Source: an uncultured Hyphomicrobiales bacterium | GTDB taxonomy: Bacteria > Pseudomonadota > Alphaproteobacteria > Rhizobiales > Aestuariivirgaceae | NCBI GenBank assembly: GCA_903930095.1 | Contig: CAIYXE010000029.1 | Coordinates: 1 to 9,781 of the forward strand | DNA length: 9,781 nucleotides | Reading direction: 5' to 3' | Shown: piece by piece, positions 1 through 6,639 of the stretch | How positions within the stretch are numbered: the first letter of the stretch is position 1 | Layout: each line of letters opens with the position of its first letter | The notes under the pieces: generated by a model | What the model was told of the DNA's origin: nothing | What the model saw: only the letters and a program-made list of their open reading frames with translations | Database searches by the model: none | Made by a program: the position numbers and the translations under genes

Positions 1-1473
1 GCTGGTGACGCCCTTGGCGCCCGGGAAAGGATCGCCGTCATCGCCTATGTTCCCGTATTCCTCGAGATCCCACCTGCCATCTGCCTGCACCACAGCGACC
101 TTATAGTGGCGCGTGGCGCATTCGCCGGGAAGACGTGGGGCGCATTCGTCTAAATTGCGGTCCTTCTCATCGTCGACATGCCACACGAGCAGGCCTGATC
201 CCGGAAGCCCTTGGTCAAAGCCGGATTTCTGGCGGTTCTCGGCAATGAAGTATTCGCCGGATGGATTGCTGCTGCCGAACAGCACCATGGTTGGCGACTC
301 ACTGGCCGGTGGCAGCGTGACCTTTACCGGCGCTGCCCCCTCTTTGATCACCACCGGCGTAGACCAGTTGAGGACCATCCTGCTCCACGGGTCCATGAGA
401 GCGGGTGTATCTCCCATTCGCGAAAGGCACTCCCTGGAGCCCTGATCCTGCATGATGCAGTTATGAGTCCCCCACCCCATGAGGTTCCAAGCGCCAGAGC
501 CACTTGATGTGAAGTCGTTGTCGTAGAGATCGGGAAGTCCGAGAACATGGCCATATTCGTGCGCGAATACACCGATCGTTGTGATGAGATCGCCGTCCCT
601 CTCGGGTAATGTAATGTAGTTGGCGGCTGTCACATAGCCGCCCTTCACACAGCGTGATTGCGTCACATAGGGACCGTAACCCAATATGTTGCCTGCATGG
701 GCAGGACCGCCGCTTCCCTGATGAATGATGTTTATGGTGTCTACATCGCAGTCACCGTCCATGTCATAAGCCGCAAAATCAACACCCGCGCGGTCGGCAG
801 CCTGAATGGCGAGGAATGCCATTTTTCTGTAATCTGCCTCAGCTTCTGCTGCGGTCATGTTGATTGTGTACCATCCACGCACACCTGCCGGACCCGCCTG
901 TATCTTGAGCTTCCCATAGGATGCCTGTGCGTAATAGTCGGCCATGCTCTTGTTGCCGTTACCGAACAAGAGACTGTTGAAATCCTCCGGCGAATAGGTC
1001 GGCTTTGTATCTGAATAGTTGACCAGGATGGTGAGCAGGTTGTTGGTGCCGATCGAAGGCGTGTCTCCCCTCCGTGGGAACGGCAACGTTGCGCCCGATG
1101 CTCGGGCATACGCGAGGATACTCCGCGGCCGCAAGTGCAGAGCAATGCCTTCTGGTGGCTTGTCCCGGCCAACGACCCTCCCTGAGGCCTCGAGTGCGCC
1201 TGACACGCCGCGACTGGCATAGACCCAATTGCCGCTGGCGCTGTCACGGAGAATGGTAAGCCCGGAGGTTGTTTCCCACCCGCTCACCCATTCATCGCCC
1301 CATTGCCGCGCCTCGAACTTGGTACCGTTTGGCTGAACCAGTACCTGCACCTTGGGCGACACAGGCGCCGCCTGGGCGGGAAGCAAACCGATCGAAATGA
1401 GCGCCAGCAGCGCGAAGAGGCCCAGCACGTATGAAACCAGCCGGGGGGACCGGCAATCTGATCTAAACAACAT
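1..1473 (-). CDS. Secreted M6-family zinc metalloprotease, C-terminus cut by window edge
   Basis: Predicted exported zinc endopeptidase of the immune-inhibitor-A (M6) type. The frame is open from the ATG at 1473 to the left edge, giving 491 residues without a stop; the end of the gene is missing. A signal peptide is visible: a basic start, a hydrophobic stretch at about residues 13-32, and an AQA-type cleavage site near residue 36. The zinc motif HEYGHVLGLPD is at residues 305-315 (H305, E306, H309, probable third ligand D315). Other M6-like marks are YDMDGDCDVD (236-245), WNLMGWG (329-335), ENRQ (412-415), LLVWHVDD (428-435) and GDPFPG. Seven cysteines occur, two pairs closely spaced (339/349, 443/452), suggesting disulfides outside the cytoplasm. 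An in-frame TGA 12 nt upstream makes this the first possible ATG; the ribosome site is weak (GGGGAAG, 13 nt away). GC is lower than in neighbours, suggesting transfer. Substrate unknown. Confidence 0.88.
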   Translation of the reverse strand, partial: MLFRSDCRSPRLVSYVLGLFALLALISIGLLPAQAAPVSPKVQVLVQPNGTKFEARQWGDEWVSGWETTSGLTILRDSASGNWVYASRGVSGALEASGRVVGRDKPPEGIALHLRPRSILAYARASGATLPFPRRGDTPSIGTNNLLTILVNYSDTKPTYSPEDFNSLLFGNGNKSMADYYAQASYGKLKIQAGPAGVRGWYTINMTAAEAEADYRKMAFLAIQAADRAGVDFAAYDMDGDCDVDTINIIHQGSGGPAHAGNILGYGPYVTQSRCVKGGYVTAANYITLPERDGDLITTIGVFAHEYGHVLGLPDLYDNDFTSSGSGAWNLMGWGTHNCIMQDQGSRECLSRMGDTPALMDPWSRMVLNWSTPVVIKEGAAPVKVTLPPASESPTMVLFGSSNPSGEYFIAENRQKSGFDQGLPGSGLLVWHVDDEKDRNLDECAPRLPGECATRHYKVAVVQADGRWDLEEYGNIGDDGDPFPGAKGVTS

Positions 1474-1526
1474 TTGGTTGAATCATCTTCCCCAAGTAGC
1501 AGTTCATGGAGAAGAAACAGGATATT

Positions 1527-1553
1527 CTCCAACTTTCAATTGAAAACTTGGAG
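1527..1553. repeat. Imperfect 27-nt inverted repeat upstream of the M6 protease gene
   Basis: On the plus strand the arms are CTCCAA-C-TTTCAA (1527-1539) and TTGAAA-AC-TTGGAG (1540-1553). Twelve positions per arm are complementary, interrupted only by a one- versus two-base internal mismatch, with no loop at the centre. The near end lies 53 nt before the protease ATG. A dyad of this size and symmetry in this position fits a binding site for a dimeric regulator. It could also form a cruciform, or be the remains of a terminator, but no T-run follows on either strand. Confidence 0.5.
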
Positions 1554-1580
1554 TGTGCAGTTGTTAATCGTTCTCAAGCC

Positions 1581-1593
1581 AACCCAAAGGGTT
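1581..1593. repeat. Small hairpin AACCC-AAA-GGGTT
   Basis: A perfect 5-bp stem with a 3-base loop about 30 bases past the xseA stop codon. It has no T-run, so it is not a classical terminator. It may contribute, with the hairpin at 1616-1638, to the structure at the end of the xseA transcript, or be chance. Confidence 0.25.
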
Positions 1594-1615
1594 TACGAGC
1601 CGCTAAACCGTAGCA

Positions 1616-1638
1616 GAAGCTTACCTAAAGTAAACTTC
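1616..1638 (-). other. Hairpin around the xseA stop codon
   Basis: In the xseA transcript, GAAGUUUAC pairs with GUAAGCUUC: nine pairs including one U-G wobble, closed by the five-base loop UUUAG. The last three bases of that loop are the xseA stop codon. No U-run follows, so it does not look like an intrinsic terminator. It could protect the 3' end of the message or slow the ribosome at termination. The stem is AU-rich and may be only moderately stable. Confidence 0.3.
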
Positions 1639-3022
1639 TCTGCTTGGGACTATCCTCCCTGACAGCCACCTCGCCATCGGCAAATTCGAGGCGCAACGCC
1701 TGCCACTGGCTGACGTCAGCGGCCTGGTGCACAGGCTTGCCCTTCTCCGTACGGACGACGGCGAAGCCGCGCCGGAGCACGGATTTGTAGGAGAGCGACT
1801 CCGCGAGTTTCGCCATGCCGTCGAAGCGCTGGCGCTGGAAGGCGACGAGGCGGGTGAGTGCCTGTGCGGCGCGCCGGCCGGAGAGATCGAGCGAGCGGCG
1901 CTCACTGGCGATGACGGTGCGCAGCGGCGCGAGCGACAGGCGCGGCGAGACGCGGTTGAGGCGGGCGGCATGTTCGCGGATGTTGGCCTTGAGCGCCTGG
2001 CCAAGACGGCCCGAGGCGGAATCAAAGCGCTGGCGAACCAGAGCCAGGATCTCGTCAGGCCGCGGCAAGGCGCGGGCGGCGGAGCGTACACGCGTCTGCC
2101 GGTCGTCCATCGAGCGGCGCAAGCCGCCCTGCAGGCGCGCGTGGAGCGAGGCCAATTCGGCGACAAGATCGGCCCGCACGGGAACCGCCTTCTCCGCCGC
2201 CGCGGTGGGCGTCGGCGCGCGAAGATCGGACACATGATCGATCAAGGTCGTGTCCGTCTCATGTCCCACGGCGGAGATCACCGGAATGGCGCTCGCCGCC
2301 ACGGCGCGCACAACGACCTCGTCGTTGAAGCCCCAGAGGTCCTCCAGCGAGCCGCCACCGCGGGCGACGATGATGACGTCCGGCTTCCTCGCCATGGCAT
2401 TGAAACCGGCGATGGCCGCTGCCACCTCTGCCGCGCAGGTCTCGCCCTGCACGCGCACCGGCCAGACCAGCACGTGGCGGGGGAAGCGTTCGTTGAGGCG
2501 ATGGAGGATGTCGCGGATTACAGCACCCGTGGGCGAGGTGACGACGCCGATGAGCTTCGGCAGGTAGGGAATGGGCTTCTTCCGCGCGGCATCAAACAAC
2601 CCCTCCGCCGCGAGCCTCTTCCGGCGCTCCTCCAGCAGCGCCATCAGCGCGCCCACGCCCGCGGGCTCGATGTTCTCGATCACGATTTGGTAGTTCGACT
2701 TCATCGGGTAGGAGGTGATCTTGCCGGTGGCGATCACCTCGAGACCCTCCTGCATCTTGGCGCGGAGCCTGCCGAAGCTGCCGCGCCAGATCACTGCGTC
2801 GAGCTTGGCGCCCTCGTCCTTGATGGAGAAATAGCAGTGGCCGGATGCATGGGGGCCACGGAAGCCCGAGATCTCGCCCCGCACCCGGACATGGCCGAAC
2901 GTGTCCTCGAGGGTTCGCTTCAGGGCGTTGGAGATCTCGGATACCGAGTACTCGCCGATATTGGCCTTGCCGCCCTCGATGATCTCGCCCGTTTCGGGGT
3001 CATGGTCCCAGATGGTGGACAT
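1625..3022 (-). CDS. xseA: Exodeoxyribonuclease VII large subunit
   Basis: Large, catalytic subunit of exonuclease VII, which with several XseB small subunits degrades single-stranded DNA from either end in repair. At 465 residues it is close to the 456 of the E. coli protein. The N-terminal OB-fold, about residues 22-120, contains the typical [18 protein letters not shown]. The catalytic core holds [22 protein letters not shown] and AVGHETDTT. The residues reported as essential in the E. coli enzyme (D155, R205, H238, D241) correspond here to D171, R221, H254 and D257. The C-terminal part is a long, charged, probably helical region, as expected. Start: ATG at 3022, with an in-frame TAG 15 nt upstream that excludes a longer form; the ribosome site is weak. 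It is divergent from purD. No xseB is in the window; it is often unlinked in alphaproteobacteria. Confidence 0.97.
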   Translation of the reverse strand: MSTIWDHDPETGEIIEGGKANIGEYSVSEISNALKRTLEDTFGHVRVRGEISGFRGPHASGHCYFSIKDEGAKLDAVIWRGSFGRLRAKMQEGLEVIATGKITSYPMKSNYQIVIENIEPAGVGALMALLEERRKRLAAEGLFDAARKKPIPYLPKLIGVVTSPTGAVIRDILHRLNERFPRHVLVWPVRVQGETCAAEVAAAIAGFNAMARKPDVIIVARGGGSLEDLWGFNDEVVVRAVAASAIPVISAVGHETDTTLIDHVSDLRAPTPTAAAEKAVPVRADLVAELASLHARLQGGLRRSMDDRQTRVRSAARALPRPDEILALVRQRFDSASGRLGQALKANIREHAARLNRVSPRLSLAPLRTVIASERRSLDLSGRRAAQALTRLVAFQRQRFDGMAKLAESLSYKSVLRRGFAVVRTEKGKPVHQAADVSQWQALRLEFADGEVAVREDSPKQRSLL

Positions 3023-3101
3023 GGAAAATCCGATCTATGATTCCACGGCATCAAATGCGAGAAGGCGGGCGAAAGCAAGGAACTGGCCTTAAGGTGCGGT
3101 G
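3023..3101. promoter_or_regulatory. Divergent intergenic region between xseA and purD
   Basis: Seventy-nine bases separate the start codons of xseA (minus) and purD (plus), so promoters for both are expected here. I see no strong -35/-10 pair in either direction, and the sites cannot be placed. An AAGG at 3091-3094 serves as ribosome binding site for purD and supports ATG 3102 over the GTG at 3099, because it gives a 7-nt spacing. Confidence 0.5.
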
Positions 3102-4376
3102 ATGAACATTCTTCTGATCGGTTCGGGCGGGCGGGAGCACGCCCTGGCCTGGGCGCTGGGCGCAAGCGCGCTGTGCGACAGGCTCTTCGTGGCGCCTGGA
3201 AACCCCGGCACAGACCAGATCGCCCGCAACGTGGACCTCGACGCAGCAGACCACGCGGCCGTGGTCGCCTTCTGCCGGGCCGAAGCCATCGGCCTCGTGG
3301 TGGTCGGCCCCGAAGCGCCGCTGGTGGCGGGGCTGGCGGACGACCTTGCCGCAGCCGGCATCAAGTGTTTCGGGCCAGGGAAATTCGCCGCCCAGCTCGA
3401 AGGTTCGAAGGGCTTCACCAAGGACATCTGCGCAACCTACGCCATCCCCACCGCGGCCTATGGCCGGTTCCACAGCAGGGACGAGGCGCTTTCCTATCTC
3501 GATGCGCACGGTGCACCCATCGTCATCAAGGCGGATGGCCTCGCCGCCGGCAAGGGCGTCACCGTCGCCATGGACATGGCCACGGCGCGCGCGGCGGTGG
3601 AGGAGATTTTCTCAGGAAAGTTCGGTGGCGCCGAATGCGTGATCGAGGAATTTCTCGAAGGCGAGGAGGCAAGCTTCTTCGTGCTGACCGATGGCCGGAA
3701 CGCACTGGCGCTTGCCACCGCGCAGGACCACAAGCGCGCCGGCGATGGCGACACGGGGCCCAACACGGGCGGCATGGGGGCCTATTCCCCGGCCCCCTGC
3801 ATGACGCCTGCCCTCTGCGACGAGGCGCTGGAGAAGATCGTGAAGCCCACGATCCGCGCCCTGCAGGACATGGGCCATCCATATGTCGGCGTGCTCTATG
3901 CCGGGCTGATCCTGACCGGGGAAGGGCCGAAGCTGATCGAGTACAATTGCCGCTTCGGCGATCCGGAATGCCAGGTGCTGATGATGCGCCTGAAGGACGA
4001 TCTCGTGACACTGCTTCTCGCCTGCTGCGACGGAACGCTCGACCGGGTCAGCGCGCGCTGGCTCGACGACGTGGCGCTGAGTGTCGTCATGTGCGCCAGG
4101 GGCTATCCGGGTGAAGCGCTGAAGGGCACGGAGATCCGCGGTCTCGAGGGCGCAGCGGCCATGGAGGGTGTGGAAATCTTCCATGCCGGAACAGCCGCCA
4201 GACATGGTATGATTGTTGCGAATGGCGGACGCGTGCTGAACGTGACCGCGCGCGGCAAAACGGTGAAAGAGGCGCGCGACCGCGCCTATGCCGCCGTTGA
4301 CCGCATCGATTGGCCGGAAGGCTTCTGCCGCCGCGACATCGGGTGGCGGGCCATCGCAAGGGAGAACCAGGAATGA
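3102..4376 (+). CDS. purD: Phosphoribosylamine--glycine ligase (GAR synthetase)
   Basis: ATP-dependent ligase joining glycine to 5-phosphoribosylamine, the second step of de novo purine synthesis, in the cytoplasm. The 424-residue length is normal for a bacterial single-domain PurD. In order: the N-terminal phosphate loop [11 protein letters not shown] (8-18), [14 protein letters not shown], the ATP-grasp motifs [21 protein letters not shown] and [12 protein letters not shown], the signature [14 protein letters not shown], and the metal-binding [11 protein letters not shown]. It ends with the usual C-terminal domain containing [15 protein letters not shown] 3102 is preferred to the adjacent in-frame GTG 3099 because the protein then begins [10 protein letters not shown] as in homologues and has better ribosome-site spacing. 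Its stop overlaps the next gene's ATG (ATGA), so it heads a translationally coupled run of five genes. Confidence 0.98.
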   Translation: MNILLIGSGGREHALAWALGASALCDRLFVAPGNPGTDQIARNVDLDAADHAAVVAFCRAEAIGLVVVGPEAPLVAGLADDLAAAGIKCFGPGKFAAQLEGSKGFTKDICATYAIPTAAYGRFHSRDEALSYLDAHGAPIVIKADGLAAGKGVTVAMDMATARAAVEEIFSGKFGGAECVIEEFLEGEEASFFVLTDGRNALALATAQDHKRAGDGDTGPNTGGMGAYSPAPCMTPALCDEALEKIVKPTIRALQDMGHPYVGVLYAGLILTGEGPKLIEYNCRFGDPECQVLMMRLKDDLVTLLLACCDGTLDRVSARWLDDVALSVVMCARGYPGEALKGTEIRGLEGAAAMEGVEIFHAGTAARHGMIVANGGRVLNVTARGKTVKEARDRAYAAVDRIDWPEGFCRRDIGWRAIARENQE

Positions 4377-4672
4377 TCCGTCACGTCGTGCTCTGCCGTT
4401 TCCGCAAGGACGCGGATGTTGCGGCCATCTTCGCCGCAATCACCGGTCTCAAGCAGAAGATTCCCGGAATCCTCGCCGTGAGCTGCGGCAAGGATAACTC
4501 ACCCGAAGGCCTGCAGAAGGGCTTCACCCACGGCTTCACCGTGGACTTCGCCGATGCGGCCGCCCGCGATGCCTATCTGCCGCACCCTGACCACCAGCTT
4601 GTCGGAAAGATGGTGGTTGCCGCACTCGACGGCGGCCTCGAGGGCCTGGCGGTGGTCGACTGGGAAGTCTGA
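4373..4672 (+). CDS. Small Dabb-domain (stress-responsive A/B barrel) protein
   Basis: A 99-residue protein beginning [15 protein letters not shown], the typical first strand of Dabb (dimeric alpha/beta barrel) proteins. It continues with [39 protein letters not shown] and PHPDHQLV, the usual family order, and fills the domain almost exactly. Family members are small cytoplasmic dimers; some are stress-induced and one plant relative is a polyketide cyclase, so the fold alone does not give a reaction. The ATG at 4373 overlaps the purD stop by four bases and has GGGAG eight bases upstream. The frame stays open further upstream inside purD, but that extension reads as arginine-rich shadow sequence. 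The dehalogenase-like gene begins ten bases after its stop. Family assignment is strong; function is unknown. Confidence 0.87.
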   Translation: MIRHVVLCRFRKDADVAAIFAAITGLKQKIPGILAVSCGKDNSPEGLQKGFTHGFTVDFADAAARDAYLPHPDHQLVGKMVVAALDGGLEGLAVVDWEV

Positions 4673-4682
4673 GACGCGCCAC

Positions 4683-5585
4683 ATGCACAGGCTTTTCCCC
4701 GGCACGCGCGAACACCGGCAGAAGATTGCCGGGGTGGAGATCTTCGCGCGCATCGGGGGATCAGGCCCGCCCCTGCTCCTCATCCACGGCTTTCCGCAGA
4801 CGCATGCGATGTGGCACAGGATTGCGCCGGAGCTTATGCAGCACTTCACCTGCGTGATGCCGGACCTTCGCGGCTATGGCTATTCCGCCTGCCCGCCCAA
4901 CGACCGGCAGAACGAAGCCTATTCGAAGCGTGCCATGGCCAGGGACGCGCTGCACCTGATGAAGGCACTCGGGCACGAGCGCTTCGCCGTCATCGGGCAT
5001 GACCGCGGCGGGCGGGTGGGCTACCGCATGGCGCTGGACCACCCTGAGGCCGTCTCCTGCCTGACCGTGCTCGACATCGTGCCGACCTATGCGATGTGGC
5101 ACAATTTCACGGTGAAGCTGGCGATGAAGACTTACCACTGGCTGTTCCTCGCCCAGCCCTATCCGCTGCCCGAAATGCTGATCGAGCAGAATCCGGCCGG
5201 CTACCTCGACTACACGCTGGCGAGCTGGACGAAGACGAAGGATCTCTCCGCCTTCAGCGAAGAGGCACTCGCCGAATATCGCACGCATTACGCGACGCCC
5301 GAACACGTCCACGCCACCTGCAATGATTATCGCGCCGGGGCGACTTGCGATCTTGCCGCCGATGAGGCCGACCGCGCGGCCGGGCGGAAGATCGCCTGCC
5401 CAACACTTGCCCTGTGGGGCAATGCGGGAATCCCCAGCGAGACCGAAGGCCCGCTCCAGGCCTGGCGGGAATGGTGTACAGAGGTCCAAGGCCAAGGAAT
5501 TGACTCCGGCCATTTCGTCGCCGAGGAGAACCCGCAGGCCACGCTCGAGGCACTGCTCCCGTTCCTGAGGGACCATGCGGATTGA
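4683..5585 (+). CDS. Alpha/beta hydrolase, fluoroacetate/haloacetate dehalogenase type
   Basis: Predicted to hydrolyse the carbon-halogen bond of short haloacids such as fluoroacetate, through an aspartyl ester intermediate. The 300-residue protein contains IHGFPQTHAMWHRIAP (34-49), DLRGYGYS (61-68), the nucleophile elbow GHDRGGRVGYRMALDHP (105-121), YHWLFLAQPYPLPE (151-164), DYRAGA (215-220) and SGHFVAEENP (275-284). From memory, the Rhodopseudomonas palustris enzyme uses D110, R111, R114, D134, H155, W156, Y219 and H280. Here D107, R108, R111, D131, H152, W153, Y216 and H277 occupy those places, all offset by three. The ATG at 4683 yields MHRLFPG, similar to the family's N-terminus; the ribosome site is poor, so coupling to the preceding gene is likely. 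Many relatives with this annotation are untested, and activity on non-fluorinated haloacids or esters is possible. It overlaps the next gene by 11 bases. Confidence 0.88.
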   Translation: MHRLFPGTREHRQKIAGVEIFARIGGSGPPLLLIHGFPQTHAMWHRIAPELMQHFTCVMPDLRGYGYSACPPNDRQNEAYSKRAMARDALHLMKALGHERFAVIGHDRGGRVGYRMALDHPEAVSCLTVLDIVPTYAMWHNFTVKLAMKTYHWLFLAQPYPLPEMLIEQNPAGYLDYTLASWTKTKDLSAFSEEALAEYRTHYATPEHVHATCNDYRAGATCDLAADEADRAAGRKIACPTLALWGNAGIPSETEGPLQAWREWCTEVQGQGIDSGHFVAEENPQATLEALLPFLRDHAD

Positions 5586-6639
5586 CCGGCAGCAGGCCTT
5601 CTCCGGCACCATGGCCTCCGACATCGATGCGGCAGCACTCGAAGCCTATCTTGCCGGGCATGTCGCCGGCTTTGCGGGCCCGCTGGAGGTGGAGCGCTTC
5701 AAGGGCGGGCAATCGAACCCGACATACAAGCTCACCGCGCGTGGTTCCTGCTACGTGCTGCGCCGGAAGCCCTTCGGCAAGCTGCTGCCCTCCGCCCATG
5801 CGATCGAACGCGAGTACCGCGTGACGGCGGCTCTGGCGGAAGCGGGCTTTCCGGTGGCAAGGCCCCTTCACCTGTGCACGGACGAGAGCGTGATCGGCGC
5901 GGCCTTCTATGTGATGGAACACGCCGCCGGACGGGTGTTCTGGGAACCGCATGCGCCAGGGCTCTCCGGAGATGGCCGTGCCAAACTGTTCGGCTCGCTG
6001 AACGCGACCATCGCCAGCCTGCACCGATTTGATCCTGCCACGCTCGGCCTGTCCGATTTCGGCCGGCCTGCGGGCTATGTGGCGCGGCAGATCAGGCGCT
6101 GGAGCGAGCAGTATCGGGCGTCAGAAACGGAGACCATCCCGGAGATGGACCGGCTCATCGCCTGGCTCCCCGGCGCCTGTCCGGCAGACCCGGAGCCGGC
6201 AATCGTCCACGGCGATTTCCGGCTCGACAATTGCATCATCCACCCGACCGAGCCGCGCGTCATCGCGGTGCTCGACTGGGAACTGTCGACCATCGGCGAT
6301 CCCTTGGCGGATTTCACCTATCACCTGATGCAATGGTTCATGCCCCTGTCCGAAACAGGCGCCGGGGTTGGGTCACTTCTGGGCCATGAGCATGAGCCGG
6401 GGCTTCCCGCGATCCACGACTATGCCGCCGATTACTGCCGCCGCACCGGGCGGGATGGGATCTCGCATCTCCCCGTCTACATGGCCTATAATTTTTTCCG
6501 GCTGGCGGCCATCCTGCAGGGCATACTGGGCCGTGTGCGCGATGGGACAGCGGCGAATGCCGAGGCCGCTGTCATGGCGCAGCAGGTTCGGCCGCTGGCG
6601 GCTACGGCATGGCGGTTCGCGAGGGAGGCTGGCGCATGA
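5575..6639 (+). CDS. Phosphotransferase of the APH family, ACAD10/11- and LvaA-like
   Basis: Kinase-fold protein of 354 residues, resembling the aminoglycoside-phosphotransferase domain of human ACAD10/11 and its free-standing bacterial relatives rather than true resistance enzymes. Visible features are FKGGQSNPTYKL (42-53), the strand YVLRRKPFGKLLPSAHAIERE (60-80, shown to be nucleotide-binding in the family), YVMEHAAGRVF, the catalytic loop VHGDFRLDN (211-219, D214 and N219) and the metal-binding VLDWELSTIGDPLADF (232-247, D234). Family members act on hydroxyacyl-CoA thioesters; Pseudomonas LvaA works on 4-hydroxyvaleryl-CoA with a small partner, LvaB. No such partner and no acyl-CoA dehydrogenase is seen here, so the substrate is open. 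ATG 5575 is chosen for the GAGGG just upstream; a second in-frame ATG at 5611 is possible. It overlaps the patatin gene start by four bases. Confidence 0.87.
   Translation: MRIDRQQAFSGTMASDIDAAALEAYLAGHVAGFAGPLEVERFKGGQSNPTYKLTARGSCYVLRRKPFGKLLPSAHAIEREYRVTAALAEAGFPVARPLHLCTDESVIGAAFYVMEHAAGRVFWEPHAPGLSGDGRAKLFGSLNATIASLHRFDPATLGLSDFGRPAGYVARQIRRWSEQYRASETETIPEMDRLIAWLPGACPADPEPAIVHGDFRLDNCIIHPTEPRVIAVLDWELSTIGDPLADFTYHLMQWFMPLSETGAGVGSLLGHEHEPGLPAIHDYAADYCRRTGRDGISHLPVYMAYNFFRLAAILQGILGRVRDGTAANAEAAVMAQQVRPLAATAWRFAREAGA

Larger units (their letters stand above)
1474..1624. other. AT-rich intergenic region between xseA and the protease gene
   Basis: These 151 bases carry no credible gene. 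They are much poorer in GC than the flanks: I count 23 G or C in the 60 bases 1501-1560. They lie after the end of xseA and before the start of the M6 protease gene, both on the minus strand, so they should hold the protease promoter. I could not find a convincing -35/-10 pair. They contain the inverted repeats listed separately. Confidence 0.7.

Noticed and set aside
658..1014. Plus-strand open frame of 118 codons opposite the M6 protease gene
   Set aside because: The minus-strand protease frame runs through it with clear M6 motifs. The plus frame shows no motif or ribosome site.
1463..1486. Seven-codon minicistron (ATG at 1486 to TAG, minus strand) overlapping the protease start
   Set aside because: GGGGAAG directly abuts its ATG, leaving no proper spacing, and the short peptide has no attenuator-like run. 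It is probably chance.
1727..3040. Long plus-strand open frame (437 codons) opposite xseA
   Set aside because: It is the antisense shadow of xseA in GC-rich DNA. Its composition is rich in Arg, Ala, Gly and His, it has no recognisable motif, and xseA on the other strand is unmistakable.
4310..4372. Longer N-terminus for the Dabb protein beginning inside purD
   Set aside because: The added 21 residues are Arg/Pro/Gly-rich and outside the domain. ATG 4373 has a good ribosome site and the usual ATGA overlap.
4554..4682. 43-residue upstream extension of the dehalogenase-type hydrolase
   Set aside because: It overlaps the Dabb gene in another frame with no family resemblance, while MHRLFPG at 4683 resembles the known N-terminus.
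5575..6639. Aminoglycoside resistance kinase
   Set aside because: The fold and HGDFRLDN/LDWE motifs are shared, but the ACAD10/LvaA-like stretch RRKPFGKLLPSAH and the operon context argue against a resistance role.
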